Assembly: GCF_000315795.1 (NCBI RefSeq)
Contig: NZ_ANHY01000020.1
Span: 1-64,000, forward strand
DNA from: Caenispirillum salinarum AK4
Lineage (GTDB): Bacteria; Pseudomonadota; Alphaproteobacteria; Rhodospirillales; Rhodospirillaceae
Length of the DNA stretch: 64,000 nucleotides
Direction of reading: 5' to 3'
How positions within the stretch are numbered: the first letter of the stretch is position 1; every line of letters starts with the position of its first letter. Under the pieces are notes generated by a model, which saw only the letters and a list, made by a program, of their open reading frames with translations, had not been told where the DNA came from and searched no databases. Below, one piece after another: positions 1 to 7,940 of the stretch. A program made the position numbers and the translations under genes.

Positions 1-140
1 CCCGGGGCGCCGCCGGCGGCAAAAACGGCGGCGCGCGCCATGGCGGCCGGTGCGGCGTCGGCGCGGCGGGTGGGCACGAGGCCCACGCCCACCAGTGCCG
101 CCAGCGCCACAAGGACCACCCAGGGACCCAGATCAACCAT
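1..140 (-). CDS. 5' end of a leftward membrane-protein gene, truncated by the window edge
   Basis: An open frame starts at an ATG (140-138, complement) and runs off the left edge without a stop. The 46 visible residues begin MVDLGPWVVLVALAALVGVG, one hydrophobic helix, followed by an Arg-Arg pair and an Ala-rich stretch. This looks like a first transmembrane segment. The gene is divergent from the LysR regulator at 258, a layout typical of a regulator and its target. A NuoL/DabB-like proton-conducting subunit would fit the residue pattern, but too little is visible to name it. Confidence 0.5.
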   Translation of the reverse strand, partial: MVDLGPWVVLVALAALVGVGLVPTRRADAAPAAMARAAVFAAGGAP

Positions 141-230
141 GTGAATGCTCCCGCTGCGTTGCGTTCATGTCGTGCGGGAGACCTTGGCATTGCGCGGCGC
201 TTAATAAAAATTCATAGTTTGCAACAAACC

Positions 231-247
231 GTTCGCTTTAAGGGAAC
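231..247. promoter_or_regulatory. imperfect palindrome in the LysR divergent promoter region
   Basis: The sequence GTTCGCTTTAAGGGAAC is an inverted repeat of two 8-base arms with one mismatch around a central T. It lies 10 bases before the LysR start codon in an AT-richer pocket between divergent genes. LysR proteins usually bind such sites to repress themselves and control the divergent gene. The assignment as operator is inference. Confidence 0.35.
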
Positions 248-257
248 GATAATCGCC

Positions 258-1136
258 ATGCGGCACCTGAACTACCATCACCTGCGCTATTTCTGGGCCA
301 TCGCCCACGCCGGGAGCCTAACCCAGGTGGCGGAGCGCATGAACGTCTCGCAGTCCGCCCTGTCGGTGCAGTTGCGCAAGCTGGAGGAGCAGTTGGGCCA
401 CCCCCTGTTCCAGCGCGAGGGCCGGACGCTGGTGCTGACGGAGGCGGGCCGCATCGCGCTGGACTACGCCGACACCATCTTCTCCGCCGGCGAGGACCTG
501 GTGGCCACCCTGGAAGGGCGCGGCACCCAGCAGGTGCTGCGCGTGGGCGCCATCACCACCCTGTCGCGCAACTTCCAGTTGGAATTCCTGCGTCCTCTCA
601 TGGGACGCCGGGACGTGGAACTGGTGGTGCGGTCGGGCTCCATGCGCGACCTGATGACGCAACTGGAGGCCCACGCGGTCGACATGGTGCTGTCCAATGC
701 GCCGGTGGCGGGGGACGCCCAGGCGCCGGTCAAGTGCCACCTTCTGCGTGAGCAGCCGGTCAGCCTGGTCGGTCCCGACCGCCCGGAGCGCACCGGCTTC
801 CGATTTCCCGAAGGCCTGGCCGAACAGCCCGTCCTGCTGCCGAGCCTCGACAGCGGCCTGCGCACGGCCTTCGACCAGCGCATGGACCTGGCGGGCATCC
901 ACCCGGTGATCCTGGCGGAGGTCGACGACATGGCCATGCTGCGCCTGCTGGCGCGCGAGACCGACGGCCTGACGCTGGTGCCGCCGGTGGTGGTGCGCGA
1001 CGAACTGGCCGGCGGCGCCCTGGTGGAGTGGTGCCGCATTCCCGACATCGCCGAGCGCTTCTACGCCGTCACCCGCACCCGCCGCTTTCCCAATCCCCTG
1101 GTGCGCGAGCTTCTGGAGGGCGGGACGCCGCCTTGA
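258..1136 (+). CDS. LysR-family transcriptional regulator
   Basis: A 292-residue LysR-type regulator, the usual length for the family. Residues about 5-64 form the winged helix-turn-helix, with the typical run LTQVAERMNVSQSALSVQLR and the following linker helix. The remainder is the periplasmic-binding-protein-like effector domain. The closest family by eye is the NhaR-like branch, whose members begin with a similar LNYHHLRYFW segment. The ATG at 258 is chosen because the LysR HTH always starts within a few residues of it; the frame is open further upstream but that part has no family character. It is divergent from the membrane gene at the left edge, which is the likely target. The effector is unknown. 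Confidence 0.9.
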   Translation: MRHLNYHHLRYFWAIAHAGSLTQVAERMNVSQSALSVQLRKLEEQLGHPLFQREGRTLVLTEAGRIALDYADTIFSAGEDLVATLEGRGTQQVLRVGAITTLSRNFQLEFLRPLMGRRDVELVVRSGSMRDLMTQLEAHAVDMVLSNAPVAGDAQAPVKCHLLREQPVSLVGPDRPERTGFRFPEGLAEQPVLLPSLDSGLRTAFDQRMDLAGIHPVILAEVDDMAMLRLLARETDGLTLVPPVVVRDELAGGALVEWCRIPDIAERFYAVTRTRRFPNPLVRELLEGGTPP

Positions 1137-1217
1137 CCCGGATCAAGGCGCTTGCGGTGCCGAAGCGGCAGGCTCCAGCCTGAGACCATGCACCTCGAAA
1201 ACGGCCGGGAGACCATC

Positions 1218-1685
1218 ATGACCCGCACGATGTCCGCCCTCGCCCTCGCGCTCATGCTTGCCGGGGCTCCGGCACTCGCCCAGAACGCCGTGCCGGCCGA
1301 GCCCGTCGGCCCCAAGCTGCCCGCCGACGTCCGGGCCCTGCTGCTCAAGGAAATGAACGCCATCGAGGCCGCCACGCAGGACATCATGAACGCCCTCGTT
1401 CGCGGTCGAAGCGACGTGGTGGCCGAGAAGGCACAGGCCATTCACGACAGCTTCATCCTCAAGCAGGAAATGACCGAGGCCGACCGCAAGGCGCTCGCCG
1501 AGGCCGCGCCCAAGGCCTTCGTCGACCGCGACCGCGCGTTCCACGCCCTGACCGGGGATTTGGCGGAGGCAGCCCGCACCGGTGATGCGGAGCGCCAGCG
1601 GGCGCTGTTCGGGGAGGTCGTGGAGGCCTGTGCCGCCTGTCACGAACGCTATGCCACCAACCGCTTCCCCGCCTTTGCGGAGTAA
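1218..1685 (+). CDS. periplasmic c-type cytochrome, cytochrome c'-like
   Basis: A 155-residue secreted protein. Residues 1-22 are a signal peptide ending ALA-Q. The single heme motif CAACH sits near the C-terminus at residues 138-142, as in the cytochrome c' / cytochrome c-556 four-helix family, rather than near the N-terminus as in class I cytochromes. The rest is predicted helical and Ala/Glu-rich. It should carry heme in the periplasm; family members act in electron transfer or in gas binding (NO, CO). The ATG at 1218 has GGGAGA upstream and gives a proper signal peptide; the longer open frame from 1152 does not. It converges on the injection-machine operon, whose last gene ends 41 bases away. 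Confidence 0.8.
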   Translation: MTRTMSALALALMLAGAPALAQNAVPAEPVGPKLPADVRALLLKEMNAIEAATQDIMNALVRGRSDVVAEKAQAIHDSFILKQEMTEADRKALAEAAPKAFVDRDRAFHALTGDLAEAARTGDAERQRALFGEVVEACAACHERYATNRFPAFAE

Positions 1686-1726
1686 CCGGGGGTTTTTTGC
1701 GGCAGGCACGGCAGCACCCGCCGCCG

Positions 1727-2074
1727 TCACCCCGTCCGCAGGACGCCGCTGGCCGTGACGCTCAGGGTGTTGCCGTAGCCGTCGCTGTCCTGGTTGCCGT
1801 CCACCAGCACGCCGGCGAGGCCGCCTTGAAGCGGCTGAGCGTCGGCCGTGAGCGTGACCGTGCTGGAGCCGGTGACCGCGCTGCCGCCGCTGTTCTCGCC
1901 CAGGAAACTGAAGGTACATTCGGCCTTGTGAATGACCTCCGTCCCGGCCACGGTCAGCGCCGCGTAGGAGGTCAGTTCCACCGATCCCGCCGTCCAGTCC
2001 CCCGAGGTCGCGCCGGTATAGAGACCAGTGCCGACCCTGGCCGAGACATCCCCTTTCACGGCCACCCGCTTCAT
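1727..2074 (-). CDS. small beta-rich protein, candidate spike tip (PAAR-like), last gene of the injection operon
   Basis: A 115-residue protein rich in Gly, Thr, Ser and Val with little predicted helix. It opens MKRVAVKGDVSARVGTG, reminiscent of the P-A-R-x-G-D start of PAAR tip proteins, and later shows VLVDGNQDSDGYGNTL, which also resembles PAAR or beta-helix tips. The start at 2074 overlaps the stop of the fibre gene (ATGA), so translation is coupled; an earlier in-frame start would overlap more. PAAR proteins cap the VgrG spike and can carry cargo. The match is by eye only. It could also be a small fibre or adhesin subunit. Confidence 0.5.
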   Translation of the reverse strand: MKRVAVKGDVSARVGTGLYTGATSGDWTAGSVELTSYAALTVAGTEVIHKAECTFSFLGENSGGSAVTGSSTVTLTADAQPLQGGLAGVLVDGNQDSDGYGNTLSVTASGVLRTG

Positions 2075-3636
2075 GGCCGCGCCTTGCGTCCGAGTGCCGA
2101 TAAGGTTTTGGCCTCCGCCGCCCAACGGCCCGCCTCGCCGGGCGCCACCGAAGTTCCCGCACGGCGCAGCAGGCGCACCAGTGCGCCCGGCGCCGTCGCC
2201 TTCAGCTTGCCCAGCGTGGTCACGCCCGCGGCGTCGAGCGCCTTCCGGCTGGCCGCCGGGATGGCCTTCAAGGCCGCGGTGGGTGTCTCGTCGACCGCCG
2301 TGCCCGCCTTGTCGAGGCCGATGCTGGCGACCAGCGTTTCCGCCATCAGGCCATCGCGCGCGATCTTTGCTCCGGCCTCTTCGGCGACCGCGTCGATGAG
2401 CGCGTCCGCGTTCTCCAGCCGTGCGTCGCGCGGCACGTCCTTCAGCGCCTGGGCCAGGGTGCCGCCGCCGGGCAGTGCGTCGCTTCCGAACGCCGACACG
2501 AGGTCATCGACCGAGAAGGCGTCGCCGCCGAACCGGGTCTTGATGCGCCGCTCGTTGGCACCGGCCCATTCCGCCACGGCGCCGGCCGCACGAAGGTCGG
2601 GATGGGCCCAGGCACGCTCGTCGGCGCCGGTGAGGATGTCGCCACCTTCCTCCACGACCACCGGCGTCATCACCAGCCCGCCCGCCATGGACCAGACCTC
2701 GTAGGTCTTGCCGTTCATGTCGCGCACATCCAGGCGCCGCGCCGGCTGTCCGGCGATCAGGCCGACGGTGGGGTCATCCACCGACCGCGCGACCTTGAGA
2801 GCACTGGCGCGCGGCGGCAGGGAGTCCAGCCATTCGCGGGTACCGCCGCCGAACATCCAGGGTCGCGGATCACCCCACGTCCCGCCTGGAATGGTCCCGC
2901 CGCCGGGACCGCCTGGAATCGTCGGGCCGCCGGGACCACCAGGGATCGTCCAGGGATTGCCGCCGGGAATCGTCGGGCCGCCGCCGGGACCACCAGGAAT
3001 CGTCCAGGGATTGCCACCGGGAATCGTTGGGCCGCCGCCCGGGATCGTCCACGGATTGCCGCCCGGAATGGTGGGCCCCTCGCCCCCCGGAATTGTGGGA
3101 CCGCCACCGGGGATGGTCCAGGGCGGCGCCGGGAAATCGTCTCCGGGCACGAAGGGACCGGTCCACCAGCCGTCGTCGTTCGACCGCATCTGCCGCAACT
3201 CGTGAAGGTCGGCGTTCACGCGGTTGATCTCCTGGCGCAACTCGTCCAGCCGCTCCGCCAGTTCGGCACGCAGGTCGGCGAGGCACCCGAAGCTTTTGGA
3301 AACGTCCTCCGCCAGCCCGTCCAGGTCGTCCTCGATCTTGTGAAAGCGGCTGTTGAAACCTTCCTCGATGGTGCTGGTCTCGGCCTGGACCACGCTCTCC
3401 CCATCAATCCAGTCGGTGTGGGCGAAGGACCGCACGAACGACGGAGAGCAGCCGGCGCGCTCGGCATCGAAGGTCTCGCCGTACTTGAAGACACGCTTGC
3501 TCTTGCCGACCTTTTCGGCCAGCAACCCGATGAACAGGTCGTCCACCTGCTGCGGGCTGAGCTGCTTGTCCTTGATGATGTCCAGCGCCTCGGTATAGGT
3601 CAGATCGTCAGTCAGGTAGAACTCGGTGATCGCCAT
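2071..3636 (-). CDS. tail-fibre-like protein with coiled coil and TIPGG repeats
   Basis: A 521-residue modular protein of the injection operon. Residues 1-100 are a mixed N-terminal domain that would attach to the baseplate. Residues about 100-150 form a charged coiled coil (heptads of Leu with Glu/Arg). Residues 171-252 hold ten copies of the pentad TIPGG spaced by N-P-W, P-G-G or G-P, a collagen-like linker. A globular Ala-rich C-terminal part follows; its last 50 residues (TTLGKLKATAPGALVRLL region) resemble a helix-hairpin-helix fold. It lies downstream of the baseplate genes, where fibres sit in phage and Afp-like clusters. The ATG at 3636 has GGAG eight or so bases upstream. No family match was recognised, so the fibre role comes from architecture and position. 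Confidence 0.6.
   Translation of the reverse strand: MAITEFYLTDDLTYTEALDIIKDKQLSPQQVDDLFIGLLAEKVGKSKRVFKYGETFDAERAGCSPSFVRSFAHTDWIDGESVVQAETSTIEEGFNSRFHKIEDDLDGLAEDVSKSFGCLADLRAELAERLDELRQEINRVNADLHELRQMRSNDDGWWTGPFVPGDDFPAPPWTIPGGGPTIPGGEGPTIPGGNPWTIPGGGPTIPGGNPWTIPGGPGGGPTIPGGNPWTIPGGPGGPTIPGGPGGGTIPGGTWGDPRPWMFGGGTREWLDSLPPRASALKVARSVDDPTVGLIAGQPARRLDVRDMNGKTYEVWSMAGGLVMTPVVVEEGGDILTGADERAWAHPDLRAAGAVAEWAGANERRIKTRFGGDAFSVDDLVSAFGSDALPGGGTLAQALKDVPRDARLENADALIDAVAEEAGAKIARDGLMAETLVASIGLDKAGTAVDETPTAALKAIPAASRKALDAAGVTTLGKLKATAPGALVRLLRRAGTSVAPGEAGRWAAEAKTLSALGRKARP
2881..3126 (-). repeat. in-frame tandem repeat encoding TIPGG units
   Basis: Ten TIPGG codons blocks with variable spacers lie within the fibre gene. 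The DNA copies differ at third positions, so this is a protein-level repeat and a site where copy number could vary by slippage or recombination. Confidence 0.85.
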
Positions 3637-3653
3637 GGCTCGTCTCCGTGCGT

Positions 3654-5966
3654 TCAGGACCCACCGCGGCCGGGCGCGTCGCCCGTGCCCGCGAAGCGCG
3701 GCCGGTGGAATGGCCGATAGGACCGCGACAGGCGCGGCGGCAGGGGCGCGACGGTTTCCCCATCCAGGGCCACATGGCGCCGCCGCAGGGTCCAGGTGTT
3801 GATCTCCACGCCCAGCGGGTGCAGCCGCCCGAGCATGTTCATGACCATCTCGTACTGCGCGAGATCCAGCTTGGCGCCCGGCGGCAGCCGCACCTGCCAC
3901 GAGAAGGGATCGGTCAGCCCGATGCGGGCATAGGAGATCACCGACACGGCGTACAGCCCGTCCCGCGCCGCCGTCAGGCGGGCGCGCGCGCCGGTGCCGC
4001 GGATCGTCGCCGGGCTGCCGGTGATGGGCATCACGCTCCAGAAGAAGGCCGAGGCCCGGCGCGGCCCGATATTGGTGCCGATCTGCGGCAGGCCGATGGA
4101 CGAGACCACCAGCATGATGTCGGCGCGCTCGGCCATGACGGCGAGGGCCGCCGCGCCGTTGGCGCCAAGAACCTCGGCCACCTGCAGAAGCTGCTGTGTG
4201 GCGCCGTCGTCGCCCCGGATCAGGCCGCGCGCGAAGGCGTCGCCCAGACGCAACAGGGCGACCACATGAGCCGGATACTGCGCCAGCGCCGCGCGGAACC
4301 GCCGCCCCGGCGGCTCGGGCTGAGACAGTCCAGCCTCGTTTAGAGCCGCCGCCGCCGGCAGATCGGGAACGATCAGCCGATCGATCAGGGCCGCTTGCCC
4401 CTCCCGCACCACGTTCCAGTCGGCCAGACCCTCCGGCCACCCGTCGGCCCCCCCGTCCAGGGCATGCGACAGGGCGACGTCGGTGTCCGCGCCCGGCCGC
4501 CGCAGGCGAACGCTCACGGGGATGCCCGCCTTGGCATCGTCCCGCGCGATGTCGGACGCGGCCTCGACCTGCACGTGGGCCATTGACACGTGGGACACCA
4601 GCGTCGTCGCCTCCGTCAGATGCTCCACGGTGCGGAAGCCGCACGCGCGCAGGAACTCCTCCCACACGGCGGCTGCGTCGCCCGCCCCTGCGCCGCCGTC
4701 TCGGGAAAGCACGGACAGCACGCCGGCAACGTCGGGGTCCTCCGCCGGACGCCGCGGCGGGCGACGCAGCCGCGCCCGCAAGGCCGACAGCGCCCTGTCG
4801 GGCCAGCGCGCGATTTCCGCCATCAGCCCAAGCTCGTGGCGGCTCCCGCCGCTGTCATCCTGGGCCCGCAGGACGACGGTCCGGGCGTCCACTTCAAGAT
4901 GGTCCAGCACCCGGGCCATGCGGTCGAAGGCCCGCGCGAGGTAGGGCGCCATCGGCGCGCCGCCGCCGTCAGCGAAGGACAGCCGCCGGCGCAGGCGCTC
5001 CCGCAAGGCCTGTTCGCGGGCCAGATGCGCTGCCGGCATCCGCCGGACCGGCGGGACGTTGTCGGCGGGGTCTATGAGGGTGGTCTCGCGCAGGAACCGC
5101 AGGTAGGCCCGCCGCGCGTCTTCGGCGGCCTGCACCGTGGGTCCGATGGCGATGATCCGAAACCCGATCTGGTAGGGATTGTCGGCCTCCAGAATGTCGA
5201 ACCCCGCCGGTCCTCCCATCGCCTGCACCACGCCCCTGCCCCCGGGTGGCCCGTTGAGAAGGCGATCGGCATAGCCGCGCGTCGGCATGGCGAAGGTGCG
5301 GAACAGGCCCAGGCGCCGGCGGTAGTCGGCATCGCCCTCTTCGCCCGGAACCTGCACAATCTGGCCTTGCCTTACCGCCAAGGCCTCGCGGAAACGCGGG
5401 ACGCTCAACTCGCTGCCGATGCGGTCGAGCATGAAGCCGCGCGCCAGCGCCACGCTGCTCTGTGCGGCGACCTCGCGGCCCAGCCGCCGCAGGCGCGGCG
5501 TCTCGGCCTGCAAGACGTGCATCAGCTTCGCCAGCCGCCCTTCCGAGACCCGCGCGCGCAGCAAGGCCGCGACGTCGCGCGGCGCGACGGGCCGGCCGCC
5601 CACGGCGACCTCCAGCCGCACGCGCCACGCGGCGCCGGTGCGGCTGTCTGGCCCCACGTCCGGCACCAGGGCCGGGAGCTGTGCGCCCCGTTCCGTCCAG
5701 GCGGCGAAGCGGAGGTCCGGCAGGCCGCCGGCCGGCCCGGGCTCCAGCCGCTCGACCCGGACACGCATCTCCTCGCGCACGTCCTCGACCGGCGCCAGGG
5801 TCAGCAGCGGTTCGTAGGCGCCGGCGGAGAGGGTCACCGTGGCGTTCTCGGCGATCGCCACGTCGTCGTAACGGAGCGCCGCGGCCAGCGGCCCGGCGGC
5901 AGCCTCGCGCTGCGAGCCCAGCGTATCGGCGGCCCAGCCATCGATGTCGCGCGTCCTGGTGGTCAT
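3654..5966 (-). CDS. large baseplate protein of the contractile injection system (gpI/Afp12-like position)
   Basis: A 770-residue protein encoded just after the J-like baseplate gene. Around residues 705-725 it has QYEMVMNMLGRLHPLGVEIN, which resembles the C-terminal motif of P2 gpI-type wedge proteins (helix, then L-x-P-x-G/A). Residues 180-330 contain an Arg-rich part with DRIGSELSVPRF, similar in style to J and I baseplate proteins. Position J then I then fibre is the standard phage order. The start ATG at 5966 has GGGGA upstream and leaves a 31-base gap to the J-like gene. The wedge role is inferred from order and weak motifs. It is longer than P2 gpI and nearer in size to Afp12/Pvc12. 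Confidence 0.6.
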   Translation of the reverse strand: MTTRTRDIDGWAADTLGSQREAAAGPLAAALRYDDVAIAENATVTLSAGAYEPLLTLAPVEDVREEMRVRVERLEPGPAGGLPDLRFAAWTERGAQLPALVPDVGPDSRTGAAWRVRLEVAVGGRPVAPRDVAALLRARVSEGRLAKLMHVLQAETPRLRRLGREVAAQSSVALARGFMLDRIGSELSVPRFREALAVRQGQIVQVPGEEGDADYRRRLGLFRTFAMPTRGYADRLLNGPPGGRGVVQAMGGPAGFDILEADNPYQIGFRIIAIGPTVQAAEDARRAYLRFLRETTLIDPADNVPPVRRMPAAHLAREQALRERLRRRLSFADGGGAPMAPYLARAFDRMARVLDHLEVDARTVVLRAQDDSGGSRHELGLMAEIARWPDRALSALRARLRRPPRRPAEDPDVAGVLSVLSRDGGAGAGDAAAVWEEFLRACGFRTVEHLTEATTLVSHVSMAHVQVEAASDIARDDAKAGIPVSVRLRRPGADTDVALSHALDGGADGWPEGLADWNVVREGQAALIDRLIVPDLPAAAALNEAGLSQPEPPGRRFRAALAQYPAHVVALLRLGDAFARGLIRGDDGATQQLLQVAEVLGANGAAALAVMAERADIMLVVSSIGLPQIGTNIGPRRASAFFWSVMPITGSPATIRGTGARARLTAARDGLYAVSVISYARIGLTDPFSWQVRLPPGAKLDLAQYEMVMNMLGRLHPLGVEINTWTLRRRHVALDGETVAPLPPRLSRSYRPFHRPRFAGTGDAPGRGGS

Positions 5967-5997
5967 GGCGTCCCCATTGGTTCTTGCATTCCGCGCT

Positions 5998-7434
5998 TCA
6001 GATGATGGTCAGGTCGTCGGGATCGTCGATGTAGACGGCGATTTCATCCGCCCCTGTCCGCAGCGCCTCGCCGCACTCCAACTCGCGGGCCCCGCTGGTG
6101 TCCGCCACACCGAAGAAATCGATGGTCGCGGCGTCGCGCGGGTACCGGATGAGCCGCAGGTTGCGGACATCGGCCACGCCCGGCTCGCTCATCAGGGCCC
6201 AGGTGATGCGGGCCGGGCTGATGGAGGCGCCGAAATCCAGTCCCTCGATGTAGGCGCGGACGCGCTCCATCAGCCGGGCCTTGAGGACTTGCGCCGGATC
6301 GGAGGCATTGACCACCGCGCGCGTGCCCGTCGAAAGCGGGACGCCGTCGATCACCAGGTCGGCACGCACGCCCACGCCCACCTCGATGGCCTCGCGAATG
6401 TCGGGGAACAGTCCGATGGGGCGCAGGTCCTCCACCGCCTCGGAGATGGCCGCGGCAAGACCGTCGGCGCCCTGCCAGACGGCGGCGGCCGTCGGGGCCA
6501 CCAGGATGGTGAACATGTACGGCGAGGCCAGGTCGCGCTCGGTGCCGAACACCGTCTCGCCAAAGCTGAAGTTGCCGAAGATGGGCTGGTCGATATCCAA
6601 GCCGCCATAACGGTCGATCACCTTGACCTGGCGCACCCCGGGCACGAGACCGACCGCGATTTCGATGGCGCGGGTCGTCCATACCGACCGCGGCGCCCGC
6701 AGCAGAAGCTGCCGGTAACGGGTGTCCGGCCAGCGCATCTCGCCCCCTGTCAGCGGCGCGGGCTGCGTGATCGCCACCACGTCCTCCAGCGACGCACCCC
6801 CCCTGAGTGACGCCAGGGCGGCCACGGCATCAAGTCCGGGATCGAGCGCGTTCCACGTAGCCAGCGTGGTCTCCGGCGTGGCGCCGTCAAGGTTGTGCTC
6901 CGGCCCCGGGTGGAAGGCGGCGACCGGCACCGACTGGGTGGTCCGGCTGGGCGTGAGGACGACGCTGCGCGACAGCGCCGCGTGGTGCCCGCCGCCGCTG
7001 AGGAGCCGCGCTCCGGCCGGAAGCGTCAGGCTTTCGATGCCGTCCGGGAAGGCACCGACGAAGGACAGGTCCACGGTGCCAGTGGCTGCCTCGAAAGGGC
7101 GCGGCAGGCCCAGTTCCTCGCCCAGCCGGTCGAGCGCCTGCCCGCGCGCCGTCGGCACCGTCAAATCATCCACCAGTCCCGACAGCATGGTGTAGGTGCG
7201 CGCATGCTCGATGGAGGTCAGTTCCACCACCCGCCGCAGCACGGACCCTGGCCCGGTATCCACGTCCGGCCCGAACATTTCGCGCGCCAGCGCCAGGCCC
7301 TCCGCCACCAGCCGGCCATAGGGCTTGGGGACGAAGCCGCCCGGCGTCAGGCCGTAGGCGCCCGTGCCCGTATCGCGGAAGGTGGCCGGATCGACAGCTT
7401 CGATGTCCGCCAGTTCGTCTCGAATGTCGTTCAT
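5998..7434 (-). CDS. baseplate J-like protein
   Basis: A 478-residue homologue of the P2 gpJ / T4 gp6 / Afp11 wedge family. Family features include the N-terminal block with GSVLRRVVELTSIEHARTY, then RGQALDRLGEELGLPR, the LPAGARL strand that starts the beta-domain, and the C-terminal AYIEGLDFGASISPARITWA segment followed by a PGV-x-DVRN motif. J-like proteins form the heterodimeric wedge that holds the spike hub and transmits the trigger to the sheath. The ATG shares a base with the stop of the gp25-like gene (TGATG), so the two are translationally coupled. Confidence 0.85.
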   Translation of the reverse strand: MNDIRDELADIEAVDPATFRDTGTGAYGLTPGGFVPKPYGRLVAEGLALAREMFGPDVDTGPGSVLRRVVELTSIEHARTYTMLSGLVDDLTVPTARGQALDRLGEELGLPRPFEAATGTVDLSFVGAFPDGIESLTLPAGARLLSGGGHHAALSRSVVLTPSRTTQSVPVAAFHPGPEHNLDGATPETTLATWNALDPGLDAVAALASLRGGASLEDVVAITQPAPLTGGEMRWPDTRYRQLLLRAPRSVWTTRAIEIAVGLVPGVRQVKVIDRYGGLDIDQPIFGNFSFGETVFGTERDLASPYMFTILVAPTAAAVWQGADGLAAAISEAVEDLRPIGLFPDIREAIEVGVGVRADLVIDGVPLSTGTRAVVNASDPAQVLKARLMERVRAYIEGLDFGASISPARITWALMSEPGVADVRNLRLIRYPRDAATIDFFGVADTSGARELECGEALRTGADEIAVYIDDPDDLTII

Positions 7435-7940
7435 CAGGCTCCTCCCAGGATCGGGCCGACCGCCACGGTCAGGGTCTCGCCCGAGCGGATGGTGAACTGC
7501 GCCTCGACGTCGACCACGCCGTGGCCGGCGCGCGGCGGCACGGGCTCGTCACGGCCGGCATGCCAGGCGGCGATCTCGTCCCCGATCAGCACCCGCAGAA
7601 CGGCGACGATGCGCGGATCGGCGCGCAGCACCGCCAGAACGGAAAACCGCAGGCGCTCGCGCAGGAGCAGCGGGTCGCCTTCCTCCGCAAGAGCCCTGAA
7701 GCCGGCAAACCCGTGCCGCGCATTGAGCGGATCGCTGCCAAGGGCGGTCGCCATGGCGGTGGTCAATTGCTGCCGAAGGTTGTCGATCCCCGACACCAGC
7801 GCCAGATCGCGGGTTCCGGCCGTCGTCGTCTCGAACGCGATGTCGGCGTGTTGAATGACGCCGGCATGGATGGGTGCGGTGACCGCGTCCCACTTCATCA
7901 GGCGTCGCAGTTGGCTGTCCGTCAGGCGCGTGCCGCTCAT
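7434..7940 (-). CDS. gp25/gpW-like baseplate protein
   Basis: A 168-residue protein of the T4 gp25 / P2 gpW / TssE / Afp9 family. The diagnostic part is residues about 65-115: a GSDPLNARHGFAGFRAL segment (start-up of the lysozyme-like fold), then ERLRFSVLAVLRADPRIVAV, matching the helix with conserved Arg and the following ADPRI motif. It joins the wedge to the sheath and nucleates sheath assembly. Its ATG overlaps the stop of the VgrG-like gene (ATGA) and its stop overlaps the J-like gene start, an order (spike, gp25, J) seen in P2-like phages and Afp clusters. Confidence 0.8.
   Translation of the reverse strand: MSGTRLTDSQLRRLMKWDAVTAPIHAGVIQHADIAFETTTAGTRDLALVSGIDNLRQQLTTAMATALGSDPLNARHGFAGFRALAEEGDPLLLRERLRFSVLAVLRADPRIVAVLRVLIGDEIAAWHAGRDEPVPPRAGHGVVDVEAQFTIRSGETLTVAVGPILGGA

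Noticed and set aside
2881..3126. CRISPR-like repeats in the fibre gene
   Set aside because: The repeats are in frame, degenerate at third positions and contain no spacers; they encode TIPGG units.
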